DNA of 64,000 nucleotides from Bauldia litoralis (lineage in GTDB: Bacteria > Pseudomonadota > Alphaproteobacteria > Rhizobiales > Kaistiaceae), in assembly GCF_900104485.1 (NCBI RefSeq), contig NZ_FMXQ01000002.1, forward strand, positions 372,001 to 436,000, given 5' to 3'. The notes below the pieces were generated by a model. The model did no database searches. It saw only the letters and a program-made list of their open reading frames with translations, and was not told where the DNA came from. This document shows positions 54,166 to 62,872 of this stretch, in pieces. The position numbers and the translations under genes were made by a program. Every line of letters begins with the position of its first letter. Within the stretch, counting starts at the first letter, position 1.

Positions 54166-54224
54166 TTGCGGACACCGGCGAGGCGTTGACCCGAGGCGAA
54201 AACGACACCTGGAGGATTCTTGAT

Positions 54225-54890
54225 ATGAAAGTGGTTCTCGGTTTCACAGCGGTCATCTGCTTCGCGTTTGGGGCAACGCCGCCGGCCCTCGCGGCGGAAC
54301 AGGACGCCATCGACGGCTGCATCGACAAGGTGCGCGCGACCGGTGGGCCGGACGCCGCGGGCGGCGGCGAGGTGCTGAGCTCTGAATATTCGGAGGCCGG
54401 CACGCTGGTCCGGCTCCGCGATGCCGGCGGCACGGTCTGGGAATGCATCGCCTATGACGACGGTGCGGTCGGCGACCTGCGCGTGGTCGAGGCCGCCGAC
54501 GACGGTGAAGGCGCAATGGCCGGAGCGGAAGACCACGGCGGCGGCGCGAGGGCGGGCACCAAGGTCACTCGCGTCGAATTCGAAGCGGGCAACGATAACG
54601 CCTCGAAGACGGGCAAGATCACCGGGCACGGCTATCACGACTATGTCCTCGGCGCCCGCGCCGGCCAGCGGATGGGCGTTTCGCTGATCACGAAAGGCAC
54701 CTGCTACTTCAACATCGAGGCACCGGGAAGCGACGGCGCCGCCATATACAATGGGTCGATGGATGGGCCCGACGCGGTCAACATCAAACTACCGAAAGAT
54801 GGCGACTACACGATCCGCGTCTACCTGATGGGCAACGATCGCGACTCCGGGGCAACGGTCCACTACCAGTTGTCCATGACCATCATGTAG
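54225..54890 (+). CDS. Secreted protein with C-terminal PPC-like beta-sandwich
   Basis: A 221-residue periplasmic protein with a 23-residue signal peptide ending ALAA. The N-terminal mature part has two cysteines (GCIDKVRA and WECIAYDDG) around a region with VLSSEYSEAGTLVRLRDAGGTVW, common to small alphaproteobacterial secreted proteins. After an acidic linker comes a beta-sandwich with GHGYHDYVLGARAGQRMGVSL and LPKDGDYTIRVYLMGN, the pattern of inhibitor- or PPC-like domains. ATG 54225 follows GGAGGA. Last of three secreted-protein genes in a row. Confidence 0.75.
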   Translation: MKVVLGFTAVICFAFGATPPALAAEQDAIDGCIDKVRATGGPDAAGGGEVLSSEYSEAGTLVRLRDAGGTVWECIAYDDGAVGDLRVVEAADDGEGAMAGAEDHGGGARAGTKVTRVEFEAGNDNASKTGKITGHGYHDYVLGARAGQRMGVSLITKGTCYFNIEAPGSDGAAIYNGSMDGPDAVNIKLPKDGDYTIRVYLMGNDRDSGATVHYQLSMTIM

Positions 54891-54977
54891 GCGCCTCCTC
54901 CCGCCTCTGGCCACGCATCGCCCTTCGGGGCAATGCATGGCGGCGGGACAGGCCGGAACGGGCAACGAATCCCGGCG

Positions 54978-55565
54978 TCAGGCGAGCCCCTCGGCGGCGA
55001 GCGCTTCCCTGACCGCCGGGCGCGCCTCCACCCGGGCGAGATGCGCCGAGAGCCTGGGTGGCACGTCGAACCCGGAGTCCCGCGCCCACCGGGTCATCAC
55101 GTAGAGGAATGCGTCCGCGGCGCTGAAGTCGGGACCGAAGAGGTATTGCCCTCCATCGAGCCGTCCCGCGAGCAGGTCGAGGCGGCGAACGATCGCCGCC
55201 TGGGCTTCCGCCTTTTCCGCATCGGCCGGCGAGAAGGAGAACCGCATGAAGGGACGGTGGATCTCGGTGGCGATGAAGGCCAGCATCTCGACCAGTCTGG
55301 CTCGCCCATGCGCCCCGGCCGGCGCCAGCCGATCGTCTCGGTCAGCCACCCAACTGAGAATTGCGACATTCTCGGTCAGCACCAGACCGTCGTCCAGCAC
55401 GAGGGCGGGTACATAGCCCTTGGGGTTCACGTCGGTGAAGTCGGCGCCGGTTTCGGTGGTGCGGCTCTGCAGGTCGACCCGCTCGATGTCGACGGGAATG
55501 CCGGCTTCCCTGATCGCGATGTGGTCGGCCAGGCTGCATGCCCCGGGGGTCAGGTATAGCTTCAT
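54978..55565 (-). CDS. gstA: Glutathione S-transferase (beta class)
   Basis: A 195-residue GST. MKLYLTPGACSLADHIAIREAG is the beta-class N-terminus with the Cys10-equivalent that binds glutathione. NPKGYVPALVLDDGLVLTENVAIL gives the cis-Pro and the ENVAIL/ES glutathione contacts. The helical C-terminal domain has FGPDFSAADAFLYVMTRWA. ATG 55565 starts the thioredoxin-like fold. It probably conjugates electrophiles. It shares direction with the next two genes, but with a gap. Confidence 0.92.
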   Translation of the reverse strand: MKLYLTPGACSLADHIAIREAGIPVDIERVDLQSRTTETGADFTDVNPKGYVPALVLDDGLVLTENVAILSWVADRDDRLAPAGAHGRARLVEMLAFIATEIHRPFMRFSFSPADAEKAEAQAAIVRRLDLLAGRLDGGQYLFGPDFSAADAFLYVMTRWARDSGFDVPPRLSAHLARVEARPAVREALAAEGLA

Positions 55566-55593
55566 CGGATTCCCTGCTCCGCCTTGACGGGTC

Positions 55594-56070
55594 TCAGGCT
55601 GTCGCCGCCGCGAGATGGGTGGCGAGCTTGTCGAAGGCCTCGCTCCAGCCGGCAGCGTGGCCGTCACGGGAGGATTCGGACTCCAGGCCCGACTGGCGGA
55701 ACACCATGCGGGTCTTGTCCCCTTCTTCGGCGAAGGTCACGGTAACCAGGGTTTCCGTACCCGGCTGCCCATGCTCGTCGATCCACGCGAAGGTGTAGAC
55801 AAGGCGCTCCGGTTCGACGATTTCCCGGTAGACACCGCGGTTCCGGTGATCCTCGCCTGCCGGCGAGCGCATCACCGAATGCCAGGTGCCGCCAGGTCGG
55901 AGGTCCCCGTCGCACTCGATCACCGTGAAGCCGATGGGCGCGCCCCATTGCATCTGGTGCTCGCGCTCGGTCCAGGCGCTCCATACAAGCGCGCGCGGCG
56001 CTTCGAACACCCTCTCGATCACCAGTTCGCGGGCATCCCTGGCGGTGCGTGCTTCAGCGCTTGCTTCCAT
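55594..56070 (-). CDS. SRPBCC (AHSA1-type) protein
   Basis: A 158-residue START/AHSA1-fold protein. LVIERVFEAPRALVWSAWTEREHQMQWGAP is the standard opening. DLRPGGTWHSVMRSPAG, EIVEPERLVYTFAW and VTVTFAEEGDKTRMVFRQ follow. Such proteins are nearly always paired with an ArsR-type regulator, as here, and their ligands are unknown. The start overlaps the end of the regulator gene by 17 bases. Confidence 0.92.
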   Translation of the reverse strand: MEASAEARTARDARELVIERVFEAPRALVWSAWTEREHQMQWGAPIGFTVIECDGDLRPGGTWHSVMRSPAGEDHRNRGVYREIVEPERLVYTFAWIDEHGQPGTETLVTVTFAEEGDKTRMVFRQSGLESESSRDGHAAGWSEAFDKLATHLAAATA

Positions 56071-56407
56071 CGTCGCTCTCCCTGTCCTGTACTTTGCGGA
56101 GGTAGTCGCTCAGTCGATCGAACCGCTCTTCCCAGTGCCGCCTGTAGCCTTCCAGCCAGTCGTCGGCCTGCTTCAGCGCCAGCGGTTCCAGTTGGCACGG
56201 GCGCCGCTGCGCCTGCTTGCTCCTTGCGATCAGGCCGCCGCGCTCGAGCACCTTCAGGTGCTTCGAGATGGCCTGCATGCTCATGTCGAAAGGCTCCGCC
56301 AGTTCCTTCACCGTTGCCTCCCCATCCGCCAGGCGGGCAAGGATCATCCGGCGCGTCGGATCGGCAAGAGCGGCAAAGGTGGCGCTGAGCGGGTCTGTCT
56401 CGGGCAT
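56054..56407 (-). CDS. ArsR-family transcriptional regulator
   Basis: A 117-residue winged-helix repressor. DPLSATFAALADPTRRMILARLADGEATVKELAEPFDMSMQAISKHLKVLERGGLI shows the HTH with recognition helix MSMQAISKHLKVLE. The cysteine metal motif of ArsR proper (CxC in the alpha3 helix) is missing, so it is not a metal sensor of that type. This fits the DUF2087/SRPBCC-linked subgroup. Three imperfect palindromes lie immediately upstream of its start and reach toward recG. Confidence 0.93.
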   Translation of the reverse strand: MPETDPLSATFAALADPTRRMILARLADGEATVKELAEPFDMSMQAISKHLKVLERGGLIARSKQAQRRPCQLEPLALKQADDWLEGYRRHWEERFDRLSDYLRKVQDRESDDGSKR

Positions 56408-56408
56408 T

Positions 56409-56478
56409 ATCAACCGCCTGTTTGATCAACTACACGGTTGATAATCACCATTGCTGCTGTTGTCAACCGAATGGTTGA
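56409..56478. promoter_or_regulatory. Three tandem palindromes, putative ArsR-type operators
   Basis: Three copies of a TCAAC-type inverted repeat lie between the divergent ArsR and recG genes. They are ATCAACCGCCTGTTTGAT (56409-56426), ATCAACTACACGGTTGAT (56425-56442) and TCAACCGAATGGTTGA (56463-56478). The first two share a base pair step and are spaced by 16 bases; the third is 37 bases on. The stated arms (TCAAC/GTTGA) suit a winged-helix dimer, so the regulator probably represses its own operon. The sites also cover the likely recG promoter. Confidence 0.65.
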
Positions 56479-56525
56479 GCAAATCGGTTCGACCCCCGGA
56501 TCGCAGTCGGCTATCGTCCGCCGAC

Positions 56526-58634
56526 ATGCGCCCGCCCGTCCTCAATCCCCTGTTCCGCCCGGTCTCGAGCCTCGCCGGCATCGGGCCGAAGCTTGCCGTG
56601 ACGCTCCGCAAGCTGCTCGGCGGCCCGGACCCCGACGGCGAGCCGCGGGCGATCGACCTGCTCTTCCACCTGCCGGTCGCCGTCATCGACCGCAGCCGCC
56701 AGCCCGGCATCGCCCTCTCGCCGGAAGGCGCGATCGTCACCCTCAAGGTGCGGATCGACCGCCACCAGAAGCCGCCACGCGGCAACCGGCGCATCCCCTA
56801 CCGGGTGTTCGTCCATGACGACACCGGCGAGCTTGCCCTCACCTTTTTCCACGCCAACGAGCCATGGCTGGAACGGATGCTCCCCATCGGTGAGACACGC
56901 TATGTCTCGGGCCGGATGGAGTGGTTCAACGGCCGCCCGAGCATGGTTCACCCCGACCACATGGTGTCCGAGGCCGATTTCGGTGACCTCCCGCTGATCG
57001 AACCGGTCTATCCGATGACCGCCGGCCTCGCCCGAAAGACCCTCCTCAAGGCGGTCGGCGACGCCCTCGACGGCCTGCCCGACCTGCCGGAATGGCTGGA
57101 TTCCAGCGTTGTCGCCGAGCACCACTGGACGACCTTCGGCGCAGCGCTCCGCGCCGCCCATCACCCGACCGCCGTCGCCGATATCGAACCCCACAGCCCC
57201 GCCCTCGCCCGCTTGGCCTATGACGAATTATTGGCCAGCCAGCTGGCTTTGGCGCTAATGCGGGCCCACCAGCGGCGCAGCGCCGGCAAGGCGCGCAAGG
57301 GCGACGGCGGCCTGCGCGCGAAGATCCTCGACGCCCTGCCTTTCACCCTGACCGGCAGCCAGCAGACGGCGCTGGCCGAGATCGACGCCGACCTCGCCCA
57401 GCCCGAGCGGATGCTGCGCCTCCTCCAGGGCGATGTCGGCTCCGGCAAGACGGTCGTTGCGTTGCTTTCCGCGGCGACCACCATCGAAGCCGGCGCCCAG
57501 GCGGCGATCATGGCGCCGACCGAATTGCTGGTCCGCCAGCATGCCCGCACCATCGCGCCGCTGGCCGAAGTCGCCGGCATCCGCCTCGCCGTGCTCACCG
57601 GCCGCGAGCGCGCCCGGGACCGGGCCGAGGTGGTCGCCGGCCTTGCCGATGGCTCGATCGACCTTCTCGTCGGCACCCATGCGCTGTTCCAGTCCGGGGT
57701 CGAATTCCGCGACCTCGGGCTGGTCGTCGTCGACGAGCAGCACCGTTTCGGCGTCCACCAGCGGCTGGCCCTGACCGCCAAGGGCGAGGCGACCGACGTC
57801 CTGGTGATGACCGCGACGCCGATCCCGCGCACCCTCGTCCTGACCTATTACGGCGACATGGACGTCTCCCGCCTGACCGAGAAGCCGGCCGGCCGCCGGC
57901 CGATCGAGACCCGGGCGATCCCGCTCACCCGCCTTGATGAAGTGGTCGAACGGGTCCGCGCCGCGACCGTGGACGGCGCCAAGGCTTACTGGGTCTGCCC
58001 GCTGGTCGAGGAATCGGAAGTCCTCGACGTCGCCGCGGTCGAGGAGCGTTACGCGACGCTGACGGCGGCGCTGGGCGGCGGCATCGGCCTCGTCCACGGC
58101 CGGATGAGCGCCGCCGACCGCGATGTCGAGATGGCCAAGTTCGTCAGCGGCGAATCGAAAGTCCTGGTCGCCACCACCGTCGTCGAGGTCGGCGTCGATG
58201 TCAGCGATGCGACGATCATGGTCATCGAGCATGCCGAGCGCTTCGGCCTCGCCCAGTTGCACCAGCTCCGCGGCCGCGTCGGCCGCAGCGATCGTCCCTC
58301 GGTCTGCCTGCTGCTCTACAAGGGGCCGCTTGGGCCGGTCGCCACCGACCGGCTGCGGATCATGCGCGAAAGCGAGGACGGCTTCGTCATCGCCGAGGAA
58401 GACCTGCGGCTGCGCGGCGGCGGCGAGGTCCTCGGCACCCGCCAGTCGGGCACGCCGGGCTTCCGCATCGCCGACCTCGACCATCACGCCGACCTGATGG
58501 AAGCCGCCCGCGACGATGCCCGCCTGATCGTCGACCAGGATGCCAATCTCGGCTCGGAGCGCGGCGCGGCATTGCGGTTGCTGCTTTACGTCTTCGGCCG
58601 CGACGACGCGGTCCGCCTGCTCAGGGCCGGTTGA
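56526..58634 (+). CDS. recG: ATP-dependent DNA helicase RecG
   Basis: A 702-residue branched-DNA helicase. The N-terminal wedge domain contains the OB-fold (about 60-150). Motif I is QGDVGSGKTVVA, Ia is MAPTELLVRQHA, II is VVDEQHRFGVHQR (DEQH) and III is MTATPIPRTL. Motifs V-VI are VVEVGVDVSDATIMVIEHAERFGLAQLHQLRGRVGRS. The C-terminal GEVLGTRQSGTPGFRIADL closes the fold. It reverses stalled forks and processes Holliday junctions. ATG 56526 is preferred to an in-frame start within the operator cluster. Confidence 0.95.
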   Translation: MRPPVLNPLFRPVSSLAGIGPKLAVTLRKLLGGPDPDGEPRAIDLLFHLPVAVIDRSRQPGIALSPEGAIVTLKVRIDRHQKPPRGNRRIPYRVFVHDDTGELALTFFHANEPWLERMLPIGETRYVSGRMEWFNGRPSMVHPDHMVSEADFGDLPLIEPVYPMTAGLARKTLLKAVGDALDGLPDLPEWLDSSVVAEHHWTTFGAALRAAHHPTAVADIEPHSPALARLAYDELLASQLALALMRAHQRRSAGKARKGDGGLRAKILDALPFTLTGSQQTALAEIDADLAQPERMLRLLQGDVGSGKTVVALLSAATTIEAGAQAAIMAPTELLVRQHARTIAPLAEVAGIRLAVLTGRERARDRAEVVAGLADGSIDLLVGTHALFQSGVEFRDLGLVVVDEQHRFGVHQRLALTAKGEATDVLVMTATPIPRTLVLTYYGDMDVSRLTEKPAGRRPIETRAIPLTRLDEVVERVRAATVDGAKAYWVCPLVEESEVLDVAAVEERYATLTAALGGGIGLVHGRMSAADRDVEMAKFVSGESKVLVATTVVEVGVDVSDATIMVIEHAERFGLAQLHQLRGRVGRSDRPSVCLLLYKGPLGPVATDRLRIMRESEDGFVIAEEDLRLRGGGEVLGTRQSGTPGFRIADLDHHADLMEAARDDARLIVDQDANLGSERGAALRLLLYVFGRDDAVRLLRAG

Positions 58635-59397
58635 ACGTCGCGTCCGCGCCGACCTGGCGACCGGCCTCTCCGAGGCGGTCCGGCGGTTCGGACGGCGAGG
58701 CTTCCGGGTCCTCCTCGTCGCCGTTGAACTTCGGGCTCACAAGGCCGGCAGAGATCACCAGCTTGGCTGCCTCCTCGACGCTCATGTCGAGGCGAACGAC
58801 GTCGGCCTCGCGAACGAAGAGCAAGAATCCCGAGGTCGGGTTGGGGGTCGTCGGCAGGAAGACCGAAACCATCGGATCGCCTTCCTTGTCGAGCCGGTGG
58901 CCGACTTCACCCTTGGTTCCGGTGGCGATGAAGACGATGGCCCACAGGCCCTTTCGCGGATACTCGATCAGCCCAACGGTCTGGAACGACTTGGCCCGGT
59001 TGGACAGCACCGTCTCGAAGATCTGCTTGAGACCGCGATAAAGGTTCCGCACCACCGGCATCCGGTCGAGGAGCGACTCGCCCCAGGACAGCGCCGTGCG
59101 TCCCACCAGGTTGGCGGTGAGGAAGCCGAGCAGCGTGATGCAGACGATCGCCACCACCAGCCCGAAGCCGGGAACGGTGAACGGCAGATAGGTATCGGGG
59201 CTATAGGCGGCCGGGATGAAGGGCGTCACCCAGGAGTCGATCCAGACGATGAAGCCCCAGGTGATGTAGACGGTCAGGAACAGCGGCGCCGCGATCACCA
59301 GCCCCGTGAGGAAATAGTTGCGGAAGCGGAGCATCCCCCGGCTCCGCCGCGCCTCCTCGGCAAGTGTTGGCTGCGGCGGCTCGGCACCGTCCGTCAT
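58621..59397 (-). CDS. DUF502-family membrane protein
   Basis: A 258-residue protein with two or three membrane segments (about residues 28-48 and 70-100). The DUF502 motifs are visible: YFLTGLVIAAPLFLTVYITWGFIVWID, PGFGLVVAIVCITLLGFLTAN, GRTALSWGESLLDRMPVVRNLYRGLKQI, FQTVGLIEYPRKG and VSVFLPTTPNPTSGFLLFV. The segment NPTSGFLLFV is the best-conserved part of this family. The function is unknown. Its 3' end overlaps recG by 14 bases on the other strand. Confidence 0.92.
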   Translation of the reverse strand: MTDGAEPPQPTLAEEARRSRGMLRFRNYFLTGLVIAAPLFLTVYITWGFIVWIDSWVTPFIPAAYSPDTYLPFTVPGFGLVVAIVCITLLGFLTANLVGRTALSWGESLLDRMPVVRNLYRGLKQIFETVLSNRAKSFQTVGLIEYPRKGLWAIVFIATGTKGEVGHRLDKEGDPMVSVFLPTTPNPTSGFLLFVREADVVRLDMSVEEAAKLVISAGLVSPKFNGDEEDPEASPSEPPDRLGEAGRQVGADATFNRP

Positions 59398-59487
59398 TCT
59401 GGCGACCCTCCACGGTCGCAGACGCGACCGAACGCCACATTATCTATCCATTGCGATGGAAATGAGAAGGCCCGATCGGCGTCGCGC

Positions 59488-61314
59488 CTATTCTACGGTC
59501 ACCGACTTGGCCAGGTTGCGCGGCTGGTCGACGTCGGTGCCCATGAAAACAGCAGTATGGTAGGCCAGAAGCTGGATCGGGATGGTGTAGACCAGCGGCG
59601 TGATGGTCGACGGCATCTCGGGGAGGATCACCGTCTCGACCGCGTCGATCGCCGCCGCATCGCGGCCCTTCGGGTCGGTCAGCAGGATGATCCGCCCGCC
59701 TCGCGCCGCGACTTCCTGCATGTTCGACACCGTCTTGTCGAAGATCCGGTCATAGGGCGCGATCACCACCACCGGCATATTCTCGTCGATCAGCGCGATC
59801 GGCCCGTGCTTCAACTCGCCGGCAGCGTAGCCTTCGGCGTGGATATAGGAGATTTCCTTCAGCTTCAGCGCGCCTTCAAGGGCGAGCGGATAGCTGGTGC
59901 CGCGGCCGAGATAGAGGATGTGCTGGACCTTGGCGAGATCGCGCGCCAGCGCCTCCATCTGCGTTTCCAGCCGCAGCGCCTGGCTCATCAGCCGCGGGAT
60001 TTCGCTGAGCGCCCGGACCAGTCGCTCCTCGTCGACATCGGTCAGGTGTCCCCGCGCCTTGCCCGCCGCCACCGCCAGCGACGCCAGTACCGAAAGCTGG
60101 CAGGAAAAGGCCTTGGTCGAGGCGACGCCGATCTCGGGGCCGGCCAGCGTCGGCAGGACAAAATCGGACTCCCGCGCGATCGTCGATTCCTGGACGTTGA
60201 CGATCGCCGCGACCTTCTGGCCTTCCGCCTTGGCGTAGCGGAGCGAGGCCAGCGTGTCGGCGGTCTCGCCCGATTGCGACACGACGATCGACAGGCCGTT
60301 CGGGGTCAGCGGCTGCTCGCGATAGCGGAACTCCGAGGCGATATCGATGTCGACCGGCAGGCGCGCGAAGCGTTCGAACCAGTATTTCGCCACCAGCCCG
60401 GCATAATAGGCGGTGCCGCAGGCGGTGATCGACAACCGGTCGAGCGAGGCGAAGTCGATGCCGCCGATCGCGTCCGGCGCGCAGCGTCCGCCGGCAAAGT
60501 CGAGATAGTGGCCGAGCGTGTGCCCGACGACCTCGGGCTGCTCGTAGATCTCCTTCGCCATGAAATGGCGGTGGTTGCCTTTGTCGACCATCAGGCTGGT
60601 CACCAGCGCCCGCGTCACCGGCCGCTCCACCACCGCGCCGTCGGCGTCGTAGATCGTCGCGCCGGCCCGGGTCAGGATCGCCCAGTCGCCGTCCTGCAGG
60701 TAGCTCACCCGATCGGTGAAGGGCGCCAGCGCGATCGCGTCGGAGCCGAAATAGATCTCGCCGTCGCTGAAGCCGATCGCCAGCGGGCTGCCCCGCCGGG
60801 CGCCGATCATCAGGTCGTCCTCGCCGTCGAAGAGGATCGCCAGTGCGAAGGCGCCTTCCAGCCGGTCGAGGGTGGCCTTGACCGCGTCGGCGGGGGCCAT
60901 CCCCGCTTCGAGATTGCGGCTGACAAGCTGCGCGATCACCTCGGTGTCGGTGTCGGTCGAGAAGACGGTGCCGCCCTGCTCCAGTTCGGTGCGCAGCTCG
61001 CGAAAATTCTCGATGATGCCGTTATGGACCAGCGCCACCCGGTCGGTGGCATGGGGATGGGCGTTGCGCTCGGTCGGCGCGCCATGGGTCGCCCAGCGCG
61101 TATGGCCGATGCCGGAGCGCCCGGACAGCGGCTGCGCGGCAAGCCGCTCCTCAAGGTTCCTGAGTTTGCCTTCGGCCCGTCGCCGGGTCAGGTGGCCGCC
61201 TTCGAGCGTCGCCACGCCAGCCGAATCGTAGCCGCGATATTCGAGGCGCTTCAGCGCATCGACCAGCAGCGGCGCCGCCGGCCCCGAGCCCAGAATTCCA
61301 ACAATGCCGCACAT
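59488..61314 (-). CDS. glmS: Glutamine-fructose-6-phosphate aminotransferase (isomerizing) GlmS
   Basis: A 608-residue enzyme making glucosamine-6-phosphate for peptidoglycan and LPS. The N-terminal glutaminase begins MCGIVGILGSG with the catalytic Cys after Met removal. GIGHTRWATHG and NGIIENF follow. The two SIS domains have ITACGTAYYAGLVAKYWFE and VSQSGETADTLASLR, and the end DQPRNLAKSVTVE is canonical. No glmS ribozyme is expected in this group, and none is seen. It follows glmU with a gap of about 120 bases. Confidence 0.96.
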   Translation of the reverse strand: MCGIVGILGSGPAAPLLVDALKRLEYRGYDSAGVATLEGGHLTRRRAEGKLRNLEERLAAQPLSGRSGIGHTRWATHGAPTERNAHPHATDRVALVHNGIIENFRELRTELEQGGTVFSTDTDTEVIAQLVSRNLEAGMAPADAVKATLDRLEGAFALAILFDGEDDLMIGARRGSPLAIGFSDGEIYFGSDAIALAPFTDRVSYLQDGDWAILTRAGATIYDADGAVVERPVTRALVTSLMVDKGNHRHFMAKEIYEQPEVVGHTLGHYLDFAGGRCAPDAIGGIDFASLDRLSITACGTAYYAGLVAKYWFERFARLPVDIDIASEFRYREQPLTPNGLSIVVSQSGETADTLASLRYAKAEGQKVAAIVNVQESTIARESDFVLPTLAGPEIGVASTKAFSCQLSVLASLAVAAGKARGHLTDVDEERLVRALSEIPRLMSQALRLETQMEALARDLAKVQHILYLGRGTSYPLALEGALKLKEISYIHAEGYAAGELKHGPIALIDENMPVVVIAPYDRIFDKTVSNMQEVAARGGRIILLTDPKGRDAAAIDAVETVILPEMPSTITPLVYTIPIQLLAYHTAVFMGTDVDQPRNLAKSVTVE

Positions 61315-61432
61315 CGCGTTAACGCTCCGGACGCCTCGCCAACCCGGACCAACTCATAGCGGGCCGCGCGTCGACGGGAAATCACATCCTGTTTCCAGCC
61401 TTAACGTGCGCCGGGATGGTTAACGGACCACC

Positions 61433-62779
61433 TCATTTGCCTGTCTTCTCCGCCGCCTTGCGCTTGCGGAATTCCGCCGCCCAGCCGGGCCGGTCGAACT
61501 GGCGACCGCGCGCCACGGCCAGGGCGTCCTCGGCCACGTCGCGGGTGATGACGCTGCCCGAGCCGACATAGGCGCCCTCGCCGATCGTCACTGGCGCGAC
61601 CAGCGCGCTGTTCGAACCGACGAAGGCCCCGGCGCCGATCTCGGTGTGGTGCTTGGCAAAGCCGTCATAGTTGCAGGTGATGGTACCGGCGCCGATGTTG
61701 GCCGCCGCGCCGACATGGGCATCGCCGATATAGGACAGGTGGTTGAGCTTGGCGCCGGCGTCGACGACCGCGTTCTTGACCTCGACGAAGTTGCCGACCC
61801 GCGCCTTCGGCCCGATTTCGGCACCGGGCCGCAGCCGCGCATAGGGCCCGACGATTGCCCCGCTGGCGATGCTGGCGCCCTCGACATGCGAAAAGGCCCG
61901 GATCGTCGCGCCGTCGGCGATCGTCACGCCCGGACCGAAGAAAACCTGTGGCTCGACAACAACATCGCGGCCGATCTTCGTGTCATGGCTGAAGTAGATG
62001 GACTGGGGATCGATCAGCGTCGCGCCGCCTTCCAGCGCCGCCTGCCGCGCTTCGTCCTGGAAAAGCCGTTCGGCGACAGCGAGTTGCGCCCGGTTGTCGA
62101 CACCCAGCACTTCGTCCGCATCGGCCTCCAGCGCCACCACCGCCTTGCCGGCGGCATTGGCGAGTTCGACGAGGTCGGTCAGGTAGTATTCGCCCTTGGC
62201 GTTGGCGTTGCCGATCTTCCTGAGCAGCGACGCCGCCTTGCCGGAGAAACCCATCACCCCGGCGTTGCAGAGGCCGATCGCCCGCTCCTCTGTCGTCGCA
62301 TCGTTGAACTCGCGGATCGCCGTGAGCCGCTTGCCGTCGACGATCAGGCGACCGTAGCGGGCGGGATCGGCGGGTCGGAATCCGAGCACCACCACATCCG
62401 CCTTGCCGGCCAGCGCCCGGCGCATCCGCTTCAGCGTCTTCGGCGTGATCCGCGGGGTGTCGCCGTAGAGGACGAGGATATCGTCCTGGCCGGCGAACTC
62501 TTTCCGCGCCGCAAGCACCGCATGGGCGGTGCCGAGCCGCTCGGTCTGTTCATGGATCGCCGCCGGATAGCCGGTGCCCTCGACGAAACGCCGCGTCGCC
62601 TCGGCCCCCGGCCCGACGACCACGGCCATCCGGGTCGCCCCGGCCGATCGCGCCGCGTCGAGCACGTGGCCAAGCATGGGCCGGCCGCCAACGGCATGCA
62701 TGACCTTGGGTGTGGCGGAGCGCATCCGCGTCCCTTCCCCGGCAGCAAGGACGATGGCTAGGCAGGATCGTTTCGGCAT
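61433..62779 (-). CDS. glmU: Bifunctional UDP-N-acetylglucosamine pyrophosphorylase/glucosamine-1-P acetyltransferase GlmU
   Basis: A 448-residue enzyme completing UDP-GlcNAc synthesis. The uridyltransferase domain starts AIVLAAGEGTRMRSATPKVMHAVGG. It has EQTERLGTAHAVLAA and VLYGDTPRI. The left-handed beta-helix acetyltransferase domain has hexapeptide repeats, including GAIVGPYARLRPGAEIGPKARVGNFVEVKNAVV and YIGDAHVGAAANIGAGTITCNYDGFAKHHTEIGAGAFVGSNSALVAPVTIG. ATG 62779 begins the domain; upstream starts are not supported. glmU-glmS order is typical for the class. Confidence 0.96.
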   Translation of the reverse strand: MPKRSCLAIVLAAGEGTRMRSATPKVMHAVGGRPMLGHVLDAARSAGATRMAVVVGPGAEATRRFVEGTGYPAAIHEQTERLGTAHAVLAARKEFAGQDDILVLYGDTPRITPKTLKRMRRALAGKADVVVLGFRPADPARYGRLIVDGKRLTAIREFNDATTEERAIGLCNAGVMGFSGKAASLLRKIGNANAKGEYYLTDLVELANAAGKAVVALEADADEVLGVDNRAQLAVAERLFQDEARQAALEGGATLIDPQSIYFSHDTKIGRDVVVEPQVFFGPGVTIADGATIRAFSHVEGASIASGAIVGPYARLRPGAEIGPKARVGNFVEVKNAVVDAGAKLNHLSYIGDAHVGAAANIGAGTITCNYDGFAKHHTEIGAGAFVGSNSALVAPVTIGEGAYVGSGSVITRDVAEDALAVARGRQFDRPGWAAEFRKRKAAEKTGK

Positions 62780-62872
62780 GGTGACAGCTCGATCATCGTG
62801 GAGACGCACACGCCTGGATCCGGCGCGCGCCGGCATCATGCCCGAAAATCAGGTGATTCGGCGGCTGGGCCG

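Noticed and set aside
59398-59487. A glmS-type ribozyme.
   Set aside because: That ribozyme is found upstream of glmS in Gram-positive bacteria. The upstream region here (61315-61432) lacks its core.
58540-61359. A 939-codon open frame opposite glmS, and similar long frames at 29375-31618, 899-2014 and 45367-47133.
   Set aside because: These are antisense to clearly identified genes, have low-complexity Arg/Asp/Gly-rich translations and no family motifs. High GC makes stop codons rare on the opposite strand.
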